A DNA stretch of 64,000 bases from NCBI GenBank assembly GCA_045531955.1, contig JAZSFC010000001.1, positions 132,620 to 196,619 of the forward strand. Direction: 5' to 3'. The position numbers and the translations under genes are program-made. The notes beneath the pieces were generated by a model that did not search any database, had not been told where the DNA came from, and worked only from the letters and a program-made list of their open reading frames with translations. Each line of letters opens with the position of its first letter. The first letter of the stretch is position 1. Below are positions 1 through 8,623 of this stretch, in pieces. Source of the stretch: SIG299 sp045531955 (GTDB lineage: Bacteria; Bacillota; Clostridia; Lachnospirales; Lachnospiraceae).

Positions 1-2
1 TG

Positions 3-1883
3 AATATACAAATGCAGATTTGCGGTATGATTATTTTAATTGTATTGGCTGTTTTTTATAAAAGTAACAGAACATTAAAACTCTATTCCGAAGGAATTTT
101 TTTCTGGGTAATGATTGTTGCCACGACCAGTCTCAGCCTGGATATTTTATCTCTGATTGCAATTGAATATCGTCAGATGTTACCGCTTATTTTGGTACAT
201 CTGATATGCAAAACCTATATTATTTCCCTTATTTGGATGGGAATGAGTGGTACATTTTATGTACTAACGGAAGTTTTATCAAAGACAAAACATCAATTGT
301 TAATTCGGGCAATGATAATTACAACCAGTATTCAGGGGCTTATAGTTTATGCATTGCCGATATATATTCACGAAGAAGGAAAAGAAGTATTCACATACGG
401 CCCGGCGGTACTGTGTGTTTATTTGTTTGCACTTTTGTATGTAATTGCTACCCTTGTAATAATTATTGTTTACCGTAACAGGGTCAGCAGGCGCAGACGA
501 TTTGCGGTAAGCCTTTGGATGATTATGTGGATTATTGCGGCAGTTGTCCAGTTCCTAAATAATGAACTGCTGCTGGTAGGATTTGCAACCGCAATGGGCG
601 TGTTAATTTTACTGGTAATTATGGAAAATCCGGAGTCTAATCTGGACAGACGGCTGGGTTGCTTTAACTCCTATGCTCTGTCTGAATATGCAAAGGAGTT
701 ATTCCGAAATAAGAAAAAATTCAGTGTATTAAATTTAGCTTTTGGCAATAAGAAACTGCTGGAGGATAATAAAACCTATGCGGAAGAAATGCTGCGGGGA
801 ATGTTAAATGCAGTAAGCCACAGAAAAAAGGTACTGGCATTTAAAAATACAAATGGGGATATTGTTTTTATCAGTGACGACGGTGACGGATTGTATCGGT
901 TAGGCCTTGATATTTTAGCCTATTTTACAAAGGACATGGAATGGCATAAAGAAACAAGCCTCTCTTTGGTAAAAAAGTGTGATTCCTTTGCTGATGCAGA
1001 GGAACTGTTTGGTTTTCTTAACTTCCTGCATACGGAATATGTAAATGAGAAAGAAAGAGTGCTTCCTGTTGGGGAAAGCATCATTGACAAATATAAAAAG
1101 AAGTTTGAAATTGAGCAAATGATTACGGATGCGTTGGCGGAAGACAGAGTGGAAGTGTTTCTGCAGCCGATTTATTCTACAGAGGAACATTGTTTTACTT
1201 CTGCGGAGGCATTGGTACGTATCCGCGAAAAGGATGGCAGTCTGGTTCCGCCGGGATTATTTATTCCGGTGGCAGAAGAAAGCGGTCAGATTTTAGAATT
1301 AGGGGAGCGGGTGTTTGAAAAAGTATGCTCCTTCCTGAAAAACAGCGAAGCATTGAAACTGGGACTCCGGATTGTAGAGATAAATCTTTCGGTAATTCAG
1401 TGTGAAAGAAGAGATTTGGCGGAGCGTCTGATTGCCATTGCTGATAAATACGAAGTTTCTCCGGAGTATATTAATCTGGAAATTACAGAAACAGCATCTA
1501 TCAGTGCCAGAGCAACCTTGCTGGCCAATATGAAGAAACTGATGGAATACGGATTTAAGTTTTCCTTAGACGATTTTGGAAAAGGCGAATCCAATCTGAT
1601 GTATGTGGTAGAAATGCCGGTATCCATTGTGAAACTGGATTATGATTTAACAAAAGCTTTTTTTGGCTCTTCCAAAGCAAAATTGGTGTTACGTGCTGTA
1701 GTAAGTATGGCTCACGGCATGGAACTGAAACTGGTGGCAGAGGGAATTGAAACAAAAGAAGAATTAATCAGTATGTGTAAGGAAGGTATTGACTACATTC
1801 AAGGATTCTATTACTCCAAACCGCTTCCGATGTGGGAGTATCTGGAGTTTTTGAAAAAAAAGCAAAATGAAGAGGAGAACTAA
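3..1883 (+). CDS. Membrane-anchored EAL-domain c-di-GMP phosphodiesterase (5' end outside window)
   Basis: The N-terminal third is a run of about seven hydrophobic helices (roughly residues 1-205 counted from the ATG at 12). A poorly conserved stretch follows (about 215-360) that sits where a GGDEF domain would be but has no GGDEF signature. Then comes a full EAL domain. The EAL residues needed for catalysis are visible: EALVR, INLS, EITE, DDFG, VKLD, AEGIE and QGFYYSKP, so it should hydrolyse c-di-GMP at the membrane. The frame is open back to base 3 and there is no ribosome site before the ATG at 12, so the true start probably lies upstream of the window. It ends 2 bases before pyrK, but no functional link to pyrimidine synthesis is implied. 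Confidence 0.85.
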   Translation, partial: NIQMQICGMIILIVLAVFYKSNRTLKLYSEGIFFWVMIVATTSLSLDILSLIAIEYRQMLPLILVHLICKTYIISLIWMGMSGTFYVLTEVLSKTKHQLLIRAMIITTSIQGLIVYALPIYIHEEGKEVFTYGPAVLCVYLFALLYVIATLVIIIVYRNRVSRRRRFAVSLWMIMWIIAAVVQFLNNELLLVGFATAMGVLILLVIMENPESNLDRRLGCFNSYALSEYAKELFRNKKKFSVLNLAFGNKKLLEDNKTYAEEMLRGMLNAVSHRKKVLAFKNTNGDIVFISDDGDGLYRLGLDILAYFTKDMEWHKETSLSLVKKCDSFADAEELFGFLNFLHTEYVNEKERVLPVGESIIDKYKKKFEIEQMITDALAEDRVEVFLQPIYSTEEHCFTSAEALVRIREKDGSLVPPGLFIPVAEESGQILELGERVFEKVCSFLKNSEALKLGLRIVEINLSVIQCERRDLAERLIAIADKYEVSPEYINLEITETASISARATLLANMKKLMEYGFKFSLDDFGKGESNLMYVVEMPVSIVKLDYDLTKAFFGSSKAKLVLRAVVSMAHGMELKLVAEGIETKEELISMCKEGIDYIQGFYYSKPLPMWEYLEFLKKKQNEEEN

Positions 1884-1885
1884 TC

Positions 1886-2668
1886 GTGGCAGAAAAGAAA
1901 AAAGTACGTGTTCCGATTATCCGTATGGAACAATTAGAGGATGCAATTTACGACATGACAATTGAAGAAAAGGAAATGGCGGCAGCTGCTAAGGCGGGTC
2001 AGTTCCTTTCTCTGTATTTAGATGATGAGAGCAGACTGCTTCCAAGACCAATCAGTATTTGCGGCATTGACAAAGAAGCAGGCACTATCCGCATGGTGTT
2101 CCGTATTGCCGGAGAGGGTACCCGTCAGATTTCCTGCTTGAAGGCAGGTGATTCCATTGAAGTTCTGGGACCTTTGGGCAATGGTTTCTTTGATACCGAA
2201 GATAAGGTTTCCATGGTTATCGGCGGTGGTATCGGTATTCCTCCGATGCTGGGTCTTGCTAAGAAGCTTCATGCAGAGGGCAAGAAGGTGATTGCAGTAC
2301 TTGGATACCGTGATGCAAAGAATTTCCTTGCAAAGGAATTTGAAGAAGTGGCAGAGATTGTCATTGCTACAGAGGACGGAAGTGTGGGTGTAAAGGGTAA
2401 TGTTATTGATGCCATCAAGGCAAAGGGACTTACCGCAGATACAATATATTCCTGTGGACCAACACCGATGCTTCGCGGAGTAAAGGCGTTTGCGGGAAGT
2501 GCAGGAATTGCCTGCCAGATATCCTTAGAAGAAAAGATGGCATGCGGCATCGGTGCATGTCTTGCCTGTGTATGCAAGAGCAAGGAAAAGGATCATCACT
2601 CCAACGTAAATAACAAGAGAATTTGTAAGGACGGTCCGGTGTTCTGGGCGCAGGAGGTGGAGCTGTAA
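1886..2668 (+). CDS. pyrK: Dihydroorotate dehydrogenase B electron-transfer subunit PyrK
   Basis: 260 residues, the usual PyrK size. It passes electrons from PyrD's FMN through a [2Fe-2S] cluster and FAD to NAD+. The ferredoxin-reductase fold shows RPISI (FAD binding) near residue 55 and GGGIGIPPM (NAD binding) near residue 113. The C-terminal cysteine cluster CGIGACLACVC plus a later RIC provides the iron-sulfur ligands. The start is GTG at 1886, chosen because AGAGGAG at 1871-1877 lies 8 bases upstream and the homologous core begins close to it. The stop overlaps the pyrD start by one base (TAATG), so the two subunits are translationally coupled. Confidence 0.95.
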   Translation: MAEKKKVRVPIIRMEQLEDAIYDMTIEEKEMAAAAKAGQFLSLYLDDESRLLPRPISICGIDKEAGTIRMVFRIAGEGTRQISCLKAGDSIEVLGPLGNGFFDTEDKVSMVIGGGIGIPPMLGLAKKLHAEGKKVIAVLGYRDAKNFLAKEFEEVAEIVIATEDGSVGVKGNVIDAIKAKGLTADTIYSCGPTPMLRGVKAFAGSAGIACQISLEEKMACGIGACLACVCKSKEKDHHSNVNNKRICKDGPVFWAQEVEL

Positions 2669-3570
2669 TGAATACTAAAGTTAATATTGCAGGTGTAGAA
2701 TTTAAGAATCCGGTAACGGTTGCTTCCGGTACCTTCGGCTCCGGAATGGAATATGGTGAATTTGTAGACTTAAACCGTCTGGGTGCGGTAACCACAAAGG
2801 GTGTTGCCAATATTCCATGGGAAGGCAATCCAACCCCTCGAATTGCGGAAACCTATGGCGGTATGTTAAATGCCATTGGTTTGCAGAATCCGGGCATTGA
2901 CGTGTTTGTCAACAGAGATATTCCATATTTAAAGCAGTACGATACCAAAATTATTGTAAATGTATGCGGACGTTCCGAGCAGGATTACTGTGAAGTAGTA
3001 GAACGCCTGGCAGACCAGCCGGTGGATATGCTGGAAATCAATATTTCCTGTCCAAACGTAAAGCACGGAGGTATCGCCTTCGGTCAGGACCCTAAGCTGG
3101 TAGAAAAGATTACTTCTGAACTTAAGAAACGTGCTAAACAGCCGGTGGTAATGAAATTAAGTCCAAACGTAACCGATATTACCGAAATGGCAAGAGCAGC
3201 AGAAGCAGGTGGTGCGGATGCCTTGTCCTTAATTAACACACTTACCGGTATGAAGATCGATATCAACCGTCGTACCTTTGCTATTGCCAACAAAACCGGT
3301 GGTATGTCCGGTCCTGCGGTAAAGCCGGTGGCTGTCCGCATGGTATATCAGGTGGCAAATGCTGTAAAACTTCCTATCATTGGTATGGGTGGTATTGCAA
3401 CCGCGGAGGATGCCTTAGAATTTATTATGGCAGGTGCAACTATGGTTTCTGTTGGTACCGCAAATTTCCACAATCCTTATGCAACCCTGGAAGTTATCGA
3501 AGGAATTGAAAATTACATGAAGAAATATAATGTAGCAGACATTCATGAACTGATTGGATGTGTAAAATAA
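2668..3570 (+). CDS. pyrD: Dihydroorotate dehydrogenase B catalytic subunit PyrD
   Basis: 300 residues, class 1B enzyme. It oxidises dihydroorotate to orotate with FMN in the cytoplasm, partnered with PyrK. NISCPNVKHGG carries the catalytic cysteine (C128), typical of class 1 enzymes rather than the membrane class 2 serine form. VVMKLSPNV supplies the FMN lysine, and GMGGIATAEDALEF with VSVGTANF forms the FMN phosphate site. It starts on the last base of pyrK. A bidirectional terminator at 3580-3602 closes the operon. pyrE is 700 bp further on with its own promoter region, so pyr genes here are split into at least two units. Confidence 0.96.
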   Translation: MNTKVNIAGVEFKNPVTVASGTFGSGMEYGEFVDLNRLGAVTTKGVANIPWEGNPTPRIAETYGGMLNAIGLQNPGIDVFVNRDIPYLKQYDTKIIVNVCGRSEQDYCEVVERLADQPVDMLEINISCPNVKHGGIAFGQDPKLVEKITSELKKRAKQPVVMKLSPNVTDITEMARAAEAGGADALSLINTLTGMKIDINRRTFAIANKTGGMSGPAVKPVAVRMVYQVANAVKLPIIGMGGIATAEDALEFIMAGATMVSVGTANFHNPYATLEVIEGIENYMKKYNVADIHELIGCVK

Positions 3571-3579
3571 GTAGAGAGA

Positions 3580-3607
3580 AGGCGGGCCATTATGACCCGC
3601 CTTTATT
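3580..3607. terminator. Bidirectional terminator between pyrD and dCMP deaminase
   Basis: AGGCGGG/CCCGCCT stem with a short AT loop and one internal mismatch, followed by TTATTAT. It lies between two convergent genes and can serve both. Confidence 0.75.
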
Positions 3608-3615
3608 ATCTGTGA

Positions 3616-4104
3616 TTAATATCCCATGGTTCCGGAAATGGATTCGTCATTTACTATCCAGTCCTGAACTTGAATGATACGGTATTCGTTTTCTGTATCA
3701 CGGACGATTACTGTTTCGATTCCTGCGTTAATAATCATGCGCTTACACATAGAACAGGAATTGGACTTTGTAATATATTCGCCGGTATCTACTTCTCGGC
3801 CGGAAAGATAAATGGTGCTGCCAATCATTTTTTCACGCTCTGCACTGATGATTGCATTGGCTTCTGCATGTACACTACGGCAAAGCTCATAACGTTCACC
3901 ACGCGGAATATTCATTTGTTGGCGAATACAGAATCCTAAGTCGCTGCAGTTCATTCTGCCGCGGGGAGCACCTACATAGCCGGTGGAAATAACCTCATCG
4001 TTTTTTACAATAACTGCACCATAGCGCCTTCTGAGGCAGGTGGCTCTTTTAGATACTACATCTGCCAAATCTAAATAATAGTTGATTTTATCCCGACGTT
4101 CCAT
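3616..4104 (-). CDS. dCMP/cytidine deaminase family protein (ComEB-like)
   Basis: 162 residues, the usual length for deoxycytidylate deaminase. It most likely deaminates dCMP to dUMP, feeding thymidylate synthesis. The zinc site is visible as HAEANAI (His ligand plus catalytic Glu) and SCSMC (the two Cys ligands). The stretch GAPRGRMNC and the cysteine-rich LGFCIRQQ region between them are typical of the ComEB/dCMP deaminase branch. The ribosome site GGAGGA sits 6 bases before the ATG on the minus strand. It is convergent with pyrD and divergent from pyrE. Substrate preference for dCMP over other cytosine compounds is inferred from family membership. Confidence 0.9.
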   Translation of the reverse strand: MERRDKINYYLDLADVVSKRATCLRRRYGAVIVKNDEVISTGYVGAPRGRMNCSDLGFCIRQQMNIPRGERYELCRSVHAEANAIISAEREKMIGSTIYLSGREVDTGEYITKSNSCSMCKRMIINAGIETVIVRDTENEYRIIQVQDWIVNDESISGTMGY

Positions 4105-4201
4105 TCTTAATCCTCCGTGAAATAATCTTTGATTTTATACTATCAATATTCCAAAGCTTTGTCAAACGTTTTGGAGCGTGCTGTTATTTTTATTTCCACA
4201 G

Positions 4202-4233
4202 TTGAAAACATTTTGTATTTGTGCTACTATAAT
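4202..4233 (+). promoter_or_regulatory. Possible pyrE promoter
   Basis: A perfect TATAAT lies at 4228-4233. The best upstream hexamer, TTGAAA at 4202-4207, leaves a 20-base spacer, longer than usual, so the -35 assignment is weak. Confidence 0.45.
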
Positions 4234-4263
4234 TTCAGAAAAAACGGAAGGATGGATTTATAA

Positions 4264-4944
4264 ATGGAAGCTTACAAAAAAGAATTTATTGACTTCATGG
4301 TAGAAAGCAAGGTATTAAAGTTTGGTGATTTCACCTTAAAGAGTGGTAGAAAGTCCCCATTCTTTATGAATGCAGGTGCTTATGTAACCGGTTCCCAGTT
4401 AAGGAGACTCGGTGAGTACTATGCAAAGGCAATTCATGACAATTACGGTGATGATTTTGATGTTTTATTCGGACCTGCCTATAAGGGTATTCCGATTAGT
4501 GTTGTAACAGCAATTGCATACAGTGAGTTATACGGCAAGGAAGTACGTTACTGCTCCGACCGTAAGGAAGAAAAAGACCACGGTGCAGACAAGGGAAGCT
4601 TCCTCGGCAGCAAGCTTCAGGACGGTGACAGAGTTATCATGATTGAAGATGTTACCACCTCCGGTAAGTCCATGGAAGAAACTGTACCAAAGGTAAAGGG
4701 TGCTGCAAATGTAGAAATCCTTGGCCTTATGGTTTCTTTAAACCGTATGGAAGTTGGTATGGACGGCAAGAAGAGCGCTCTAGATGAAATCAAAGAAAAG
4801 TATGGTTTCGAAGCCCGCGCTATTGTTTCCATGGCAGATGTGGTTGAATGCTTACACAATCAGCCATGCAACGGCGAATTGCTTATCGATGACGCTATGA
4901 AGGCATCCATCGATGCATATTATGAGCAGTATGGCGTAAAATAA
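4264..4944 (+). CDS. pyrE: Orotate phosphoribosyltransferase PyrE
   Basis: 226 residues. It joins orotate to PRPP to make OMP, the fifth step of UMP synthesis. The PRPP-binding loop VIMIEDVTTSGKS (about residues 124-136) is intact, as is the orotate-binding SGRKSPFFMN segment near residue 28. The catalytic flexible-loop region with KEEKDHGADKG is present. ACGGAAGGATGG lies upstream of the ATG as the ribosome site. It is followed by a 52-residue membrane peptide 36 bases downstream, probably in the same transcript, and a terminator at 5146. Confidence 0.95.
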   Translation: MEAYKKEFIDFMVESKVLKFGDFTLKSGRKSPFFMNAGAYVTGSQLRRLGEYYAKAIHDNYGDDFDVLFGPAYKGIPISVVTAIAYSELYGKEVRYCSDRKEEKDHGADKGSFLGSKLQDGDRVIMIEDVTTSGKSMEETVPKVKGAANVEILGLMVSLNRMEVGMDGKKSALDEIKEKYGFEARAIVSMADVVECLHNQPCNGELLIDDAMKASIDAYYEQYGVK

Positions 4945-4980
4945 TTTGGAAAGAGATTTCTCTCGGAAAAGGAGTAGTCT

Positions 4981-5139
4981 ATGGAAAAAGTATATGTAAC
5001 CATGAAGAATGCAGGCATCTTTAATGTGGTAGTGGGAATTGTAATGGCCATTGCCGGTGTTGCAGCAGCAGTAGGCGGTGCATTTGCTATAGTGCACGGT
5101 GCTAAGCTGTTAAAGAGAAAATCTGAAATTATGTTTTAA
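4981..5139 (+). CDS. Small single-pass membrane protein of unknown function
   Basis: A 52-residue reading frame preceded by a strong ribosome site (AAAAGGAG, 6 bases from the ATG). The middle (about residues 14-38) is a Gly/Ala/Val-rich hydrophobic helix ending in a basic tail (KLLKRKSE), giving a single membrane span with a positive end. It lies between pyrE and a good terminator, so it is transcribed with pyrE. I do not recognise a function. The good ribosome site, codon use like its neighbours and sensible topology argue that it is a real gene. Confidence 0.75.
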   Translation: MEKVYVTMKNAGIFNVVVGIVMAIAGVAAAVGGAFAIVHGAKLLKRKSEIMF

Positions 5140-5145
5140 ATGCAG

Positions 5146-5187
5146 GAGGTTGTCGGGACGAAAGCTTGGCAACCTCTCCTTTATTTA
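5146..5187 (+). terminator. Intrinsic terminator after pyrE operon
   Basis: Nine-base stem GAGGTTGTC/GGCAACCTC (one G-U pair), 13-base loop, then TCCTTTATTT. Confidence 0.8.
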
Positions 5188-5211
5188 ATCCAAATGTAGG
5201 TGGAAATAAGA

Positions 5212-5901
5212 ATGAGAATCTATTTGTGTGATGATGAACAAAAAATTAGGGATGAAATTATTGCTGTTGTGGCGGAAGTTTTACCGAAAGCAGATGTGAA
5301 GCAGTTTTCTGGCGGAAGCTCGCTACTGGAGCAAATGAATCAAGAACTTTGTGATATTCTTTTATTAGATATCGATATGCCTAAGCTTTCCGGAATGGAA
5401 GTGGCAGCAAGGCTTACGGAGCTTCCGAAAAAACCGTTACTTGTTTTTGTTACAAACCATGATGAACTGGTGTATGAAAGCTTCCGCTATCATCCGTTTG
5501 GATTTGTAAGAAAGCAGTTCCTTGGTAAAGAACTGGGCAAAGTGTTAAAGGACTGTGTGGCAGAACTGGAACAGGGAAGAAAGCATTTCAATTTCCGGGC
5601 AGAAGGAAAGGAAGTGTGTCTGCTTTTATCGGAGATTTTCTTTTTCGAATCGGAAGGTAATTACTTAAAGGTGTATACGGAAAGCGGGGAATACCGTTTC
5701 CGAAGCACGATTACAGCTGTGGAGAACTCCTTAGAGAAAGATGGATTTATCCGGGTACATAAGGGCTTTTTGGTGAATCAGTGTGCTATCCGTTTATTTG
5801 GGACAGAAGCAGTGGAACTGACAAACGGCAGCTCTCTTCCGGTTGGGAAAACCTATGCAGAAGAGGCCCGGCAGCAGTTTATGAGGTATTTACGGTCATG
5901 A
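5212..5901 (+). CDS. LytTR-family response regulator (AgrA/LytR type)
   Basis: 229 residues. The receiver domain (1-120) has the acidic pocket CDDE and the phospho-acceptor Asp in LLLDIDMPKLSG, with a VTNH switch segment. The LytTR DNA-binding domain (about 130-229) shows FFFESEGNYLKVYT and IRVHKGFLVN. I place the start at ATG 5212 (MRIYLCDDE) because AGGTGG lies 8 bases upstream; a GTG at 5200 is in frame but has no site. The stop overlaps the kinase start (ATGA). The pair precedes an ABC exporter, and control of that exporter is the simplest inference. Confidence 0.9.
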   Translation: MRIYLCDDEQKIRDEIIAVVAEVLPKADVKQFSGGSSLLEQMNQELCDILLLDIDMPKLSGMEVAARLTELPKKPLLVFVTNHDELVYESFRYHPFGFVRKQFLGKELGKVLKDCVAELEQGRKHFNFRAEGKEVCLLLSEIFFFESEGNYLKVYTESGEYRFRSTITAVENSLEKDGFIRVHKGFLVNQCAIRLFGTEAVELTNGSSLPVGKTYAEEARQQFMRYLRS

Positions 5902-6638
5902 TAAGAAAAAAAGAGTTGCAGCAGAAACTGGAGCAGGAAAAAGAAAAGTATGTGGCGTTGTTTGAGAAGGAAGCGGAGTTACGATATCAATATGAAAAGC
6001 TGCTAAAAGAAACGGAGGAAATGCACTCTCAGGAGGCTGAACTTCGGGAACTTCATCAGAATGTGCGGCAGCTTAAGCACGATATGAAAAATCATCTGAT
6101 GGTGATGACCTCTTATTTGAATTCCGGGGAATACGATCAGGCAAGGGCGTATACATCAGAACTTCTAGATAAGTTCAGCACAATGCACAGCTATATCGAA
6201 ACTGGCAATGTATTGCTGAACCACATTCTCAATGAAAAATTGTCTTATGCTAAATCTATGGGAATTTTAGTAAAGGCAGAAATTGAAAATCTGGCATTTG
6301 CAAAGATGAACCGGATGGATTTTTCGGCATTGCTTTCCAATATGTTAGATAATGCCATTGAGGCGCTTTTGAGGGAAAAAGAGGAAGAGTTATCCCAAAG
6401 ACTGCAGATGCAGGTGGTGATTTCTGCACAAAGGGGGTATGAAACCATTTGTGTGAAAAATCAGATCTCGGACTCTGTTCTTGTAAACAATCCAAACCTT
6501 GAAACCTCCAAGGAAGAAAAAGACCTGCATGGTCTTGGTGTAGAAAAAATCAAAGCAATTGTTGCGCAATACGGAGGAATGGCAGATTTTTATGAAGAGG
6601 ATGATTTCTTCTGTGTGAAGGTGTTCATCCCAAAATAA
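5898..6638 (+). CDS. Soluble GHKL-type sensor histidine kinase
   Basis: 246 residues, starting at the ATG that overlaps the regulator's stop. It opens with a charged coiled coil (about 1-60), then the phospho-acceptor helix QLKHDMKNHLMVM, and a HATPase with the N box MLDNAIEAL and G box LHGLGVEKI. This is the AgrC/LytS-like catalytic half, but there is no membrane sensor domain at all: no hydrophobic segment occurs before the His box. It must sense something in the cytoplasm or be recruited by a partner through the coiled coil. It is translationally coupled to the LytTR regulator. Confidence 0.9.
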   Translation: MIRKKELQQKLEQEKEKYVALFEKEAELRYQYEKLLKETEEMHSQEAELRELHQNVRQLKHDMKNHLMVMTSYLNSGEYDQARAYTSELLDKFSTMHSYIETGNVLLNHILNEKLSYAKSMGILVKAEIENLAFAKMNRMDFSALLSNMLDNAIEALLREKEEELSQRLQMQVVISAQRGYETICVKNQISDSVLVNNPNLETSKEEKDLHGLGVEKIKAIVAQYGGMADFYEEDDFFCVKVFIPK

Positions 6639-6653
6639 AAGCAGTTTATCCCA

Positions 6654-6690
6654 AACCCTTGCAAAATGTTTTTGCAGGGGTTACTTTTAT
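6654..6690 (+). terminator. Terminator after the two-component pair
   Basis: AACCCTTGCAAAA pairs with TTTTGCAGGGGTT (one G-U pair), tiny loop, then ACTTTTATTT. It separates the regulator pair from the ABC genes. Confidence 0.7.
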
Positions 6691-6743
6691 TTCAGAGTAT
6701 AGTTTTGGCAGTGAATATGCTGCATGGTACAAGGAGAGTAAAA

Positions 6744-7643
6744 ATGTTAAGCTTTGAACATGTAAGTAAGTTCATATTTTCTGATTTCAGCTTGCATATT
6801 CCAAGAGGCGCAGCGGTAGGGCTTATCGGCCCTTCAGGAGCAGGAAAAACGACTCTGCTTCGGCTTGCTTGTGGAATGCTTGCGCCGGAGGCAGGAGCGG
6901 TTTATACGTTGCAACGGAATCCGGTGGAGAAGAGAAGTGTGCTGAGTACACGGATTAGCTGTCTGCTGGAGCGGATGCCGGTGCTGGAGGAATCGGTAAG
7001 TGTGTTGGACAATTTGAAAAATCTGCAAATTGTGCATCGGATATCTGATAAAGAATTTGAAGCAGAGTACAGCGTTTTGGCAGACGCTTTTGGAATCCGG
7101 GAATTTGAGCACTCCACAGTGCAGGGGCTTTCTTTTGGACAGCGCAGGCGTGCGGAACTGGCAGCAGTATTACTTCACCAGCCGGAACTGCTTTTGCTGG
7201 ATGAACCAACTAACGGCCTGGATGAAAATGCAAAACAGGCACTGCAGAAAGTTTTGAAAGAACGGGTACAACAGGGGATGACACTGGTATTTTCATCCCA
7301 CAACATGAAGGAGGTTTCCGATATATGTAACCGGATTATCCTCCTGGAGCAGGGAAAGCTTTTATATTACGGGGAAGAAAGCACTTTGCTTCGGAAATAC
7401 GCACCGATGGATAGCATGAGACTAAAGATTGCCGGAAATATTCCTGACATGGAGGATTTGCCGTTAGAAAAATATGTGGTGGAAGGTGACGAATTGGTTC
7501 TTACATATAACTCGAACCATATTACAGCATCGGAAATTTTGGAAGAATTATTAAAACAAACTTCAGTCCGGGAGGTTTCCATACAGAAGCCGGATTTGGC
7601 AGATGTGATTTTTGAGATAAAAGGCGGGAGGAATAACAAATGA
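6744..7643 (+). CDS. ABC transporter ATP-binding protein (first ATPase)
   Basis: 299 residues. It shows Walker A GPSGAGKTT, the signature LSFGQRRRAEL, Walker B LLLLDEPTNGL and the switch His in SSHNMKE. This is an exporter-type ATPase of the drug/bacitracin class. The start is ATG 6744, which has AAGGAGAG 5 bases upstream and begins directly with the fold. It overlaps the next ATPase gene by 4 bases (ATGA). The cluster therefore holds two dissimilar ATPases for two permeases, so the exporter may be a hetero-ATPase machine, or this one may serve a separate partner. Confidence 0.9.
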   Translation: MLSFEHVSKFIFSDFSLHIPRGAAVGLIGPSGAGKTTLLRLACGMLAPEAGAVYTLQRNPVEKRSVLSTRISCLLERMPVLEESVSVLDNLKNLQIVHRISDKEFEAEYSVLADAFGIREFEHSTVQGLSFGQRRRAELAAVLLHQPELLLLDEPTNGLDENAKQALQKVLKERVQQGMTLVFSSHNMKEVSDICNRIILLEQGKLLYYGEESTLLRKYAPMDSMRLKIAGNIPDMEDLPLEKYVVEGDELVLTYNSNHITASEILEELLKQTSVREVSIQKPDLADVIFEIKGGRNNK

Positions 7644-8623
7644 GCTTTATTGAAGTAACCAATGTGAGTAAACGGTTCCGGATTAACAAAAGAGCCGGTG
7701 GAATTCCGGGGATGATTGCCAATATGTTTGTGCCAAAGTACGAGTACAAACAGGCAGTGGATGGTATCAGCTTCTCTATTGAAGAAGGTGAAATGATTGG
7801 ATTTATAGGTCCAAACGGGGCCGGAAAATCAACGACAATTAAGATGCTTTCCGGAATTTTGTGTCCGGATAGCGGAAGTATCAAGGTTGGAGGATATACG
7901 CCGTATAAGGACAGAAAAAAGTATGTGGGAAACATCGGAGTGGTGTTCGGTCAGAAATCACAGTTACAGTGGGATTTGCCGGTAATTGACAGTTTTGAAC
8001 TGTTAAAGGCAATTTACCGCATTCCGGAGGAATTGTACCAAAAAAATTTAAATCGTTTTACCGAAATGCTTCAGATGGAATCCTTTTTATATCAGCCGGT
8101 GCGTCAGTTGTCTTTGGGACAGCGTATGCGTGCGGATATCGTGGCGGCGCTTTTACATTCTCCGAAGATTGTGTTCTTTGATGAACCGACCATCGGCGTG
8201 GATGTAGTGGGAAAAGAAACAATCCGTCAGTTTATCCGTGAACTTAATGAAACGGATAATATCACCATGATTTTTACTACCCACGATATGCAGGACATCG
8301 AAAAGGTTTGTGACCGATTGATTATCATTGATAAAGGATCTAAGGTGTACGATGGCGAACTGTCCGGTATCCGTGAAAAATTTGGTACTACGCGTCAGCT
8401 GGATGTGGAATTCACTCAGGAATGTGAGATTGAACCGGTAGAAAATGTACAGGTAATTCCTTTGGATAACCGGAAAAAGAGATTTGTGTTTGAAAACCGG
8501 GATGTGAAAATCGATGAACTGATGAACGAGCTTCTGACAAAATACAGTATCCGGGATATCAATATTTCTGAACCGGAAATCGAGAGTCTTATCCGTAAGA
8601 TTTATAACGGGGAGGTGTCGTAA
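7640..8623 (+). CDS. ABC transporter ATP-binding protein (COG4586 type)
   Basis: 327 residues with Walker A GPNGAGKST, signature LSLGQRMRADI, Walker B IVFFDEPTIGVD and switch His TTHDMQD. The N-terminal 40 residues (KRAGGIPGMIANMF) and the C-terminal extension match the uncharacterised export ATPases that pair with two ABC-2 type permeases. It overlaps the next gene by one base (TAATG). All four genes run with no gap longer than a few bases, so they form one operon. The substrate is unknown. Confidence 0.9.
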   Translation: MSFIEVTNVSKRFRINKRAGGIPGMIANMFVPKYEYKQAVDGISFSIEEGEMIGFIGPNGAGKSTTIKMLSGILCPDSGSIKVGGYTPYKDRKKYVGNIGVVFGQKSQLQWDLPVIDSFELLKAIYRIPEELYQKNLNRFTEMLQMESFLYQPVRQLSLGQRMRADIVAALLHSPKIVFFDEPTIGVDVVGKETIRQFIRELNETDNITMIFTTHDMQDIEKVCDRLIIIDKGSKVYDGELSGIREKFGTTRQLDVEFTQECEIEPVENVQVIPLDNRKKRFVFENRDVKIDELMNELLTKYSIRDINISEPEIESLIRKIYNGEVS

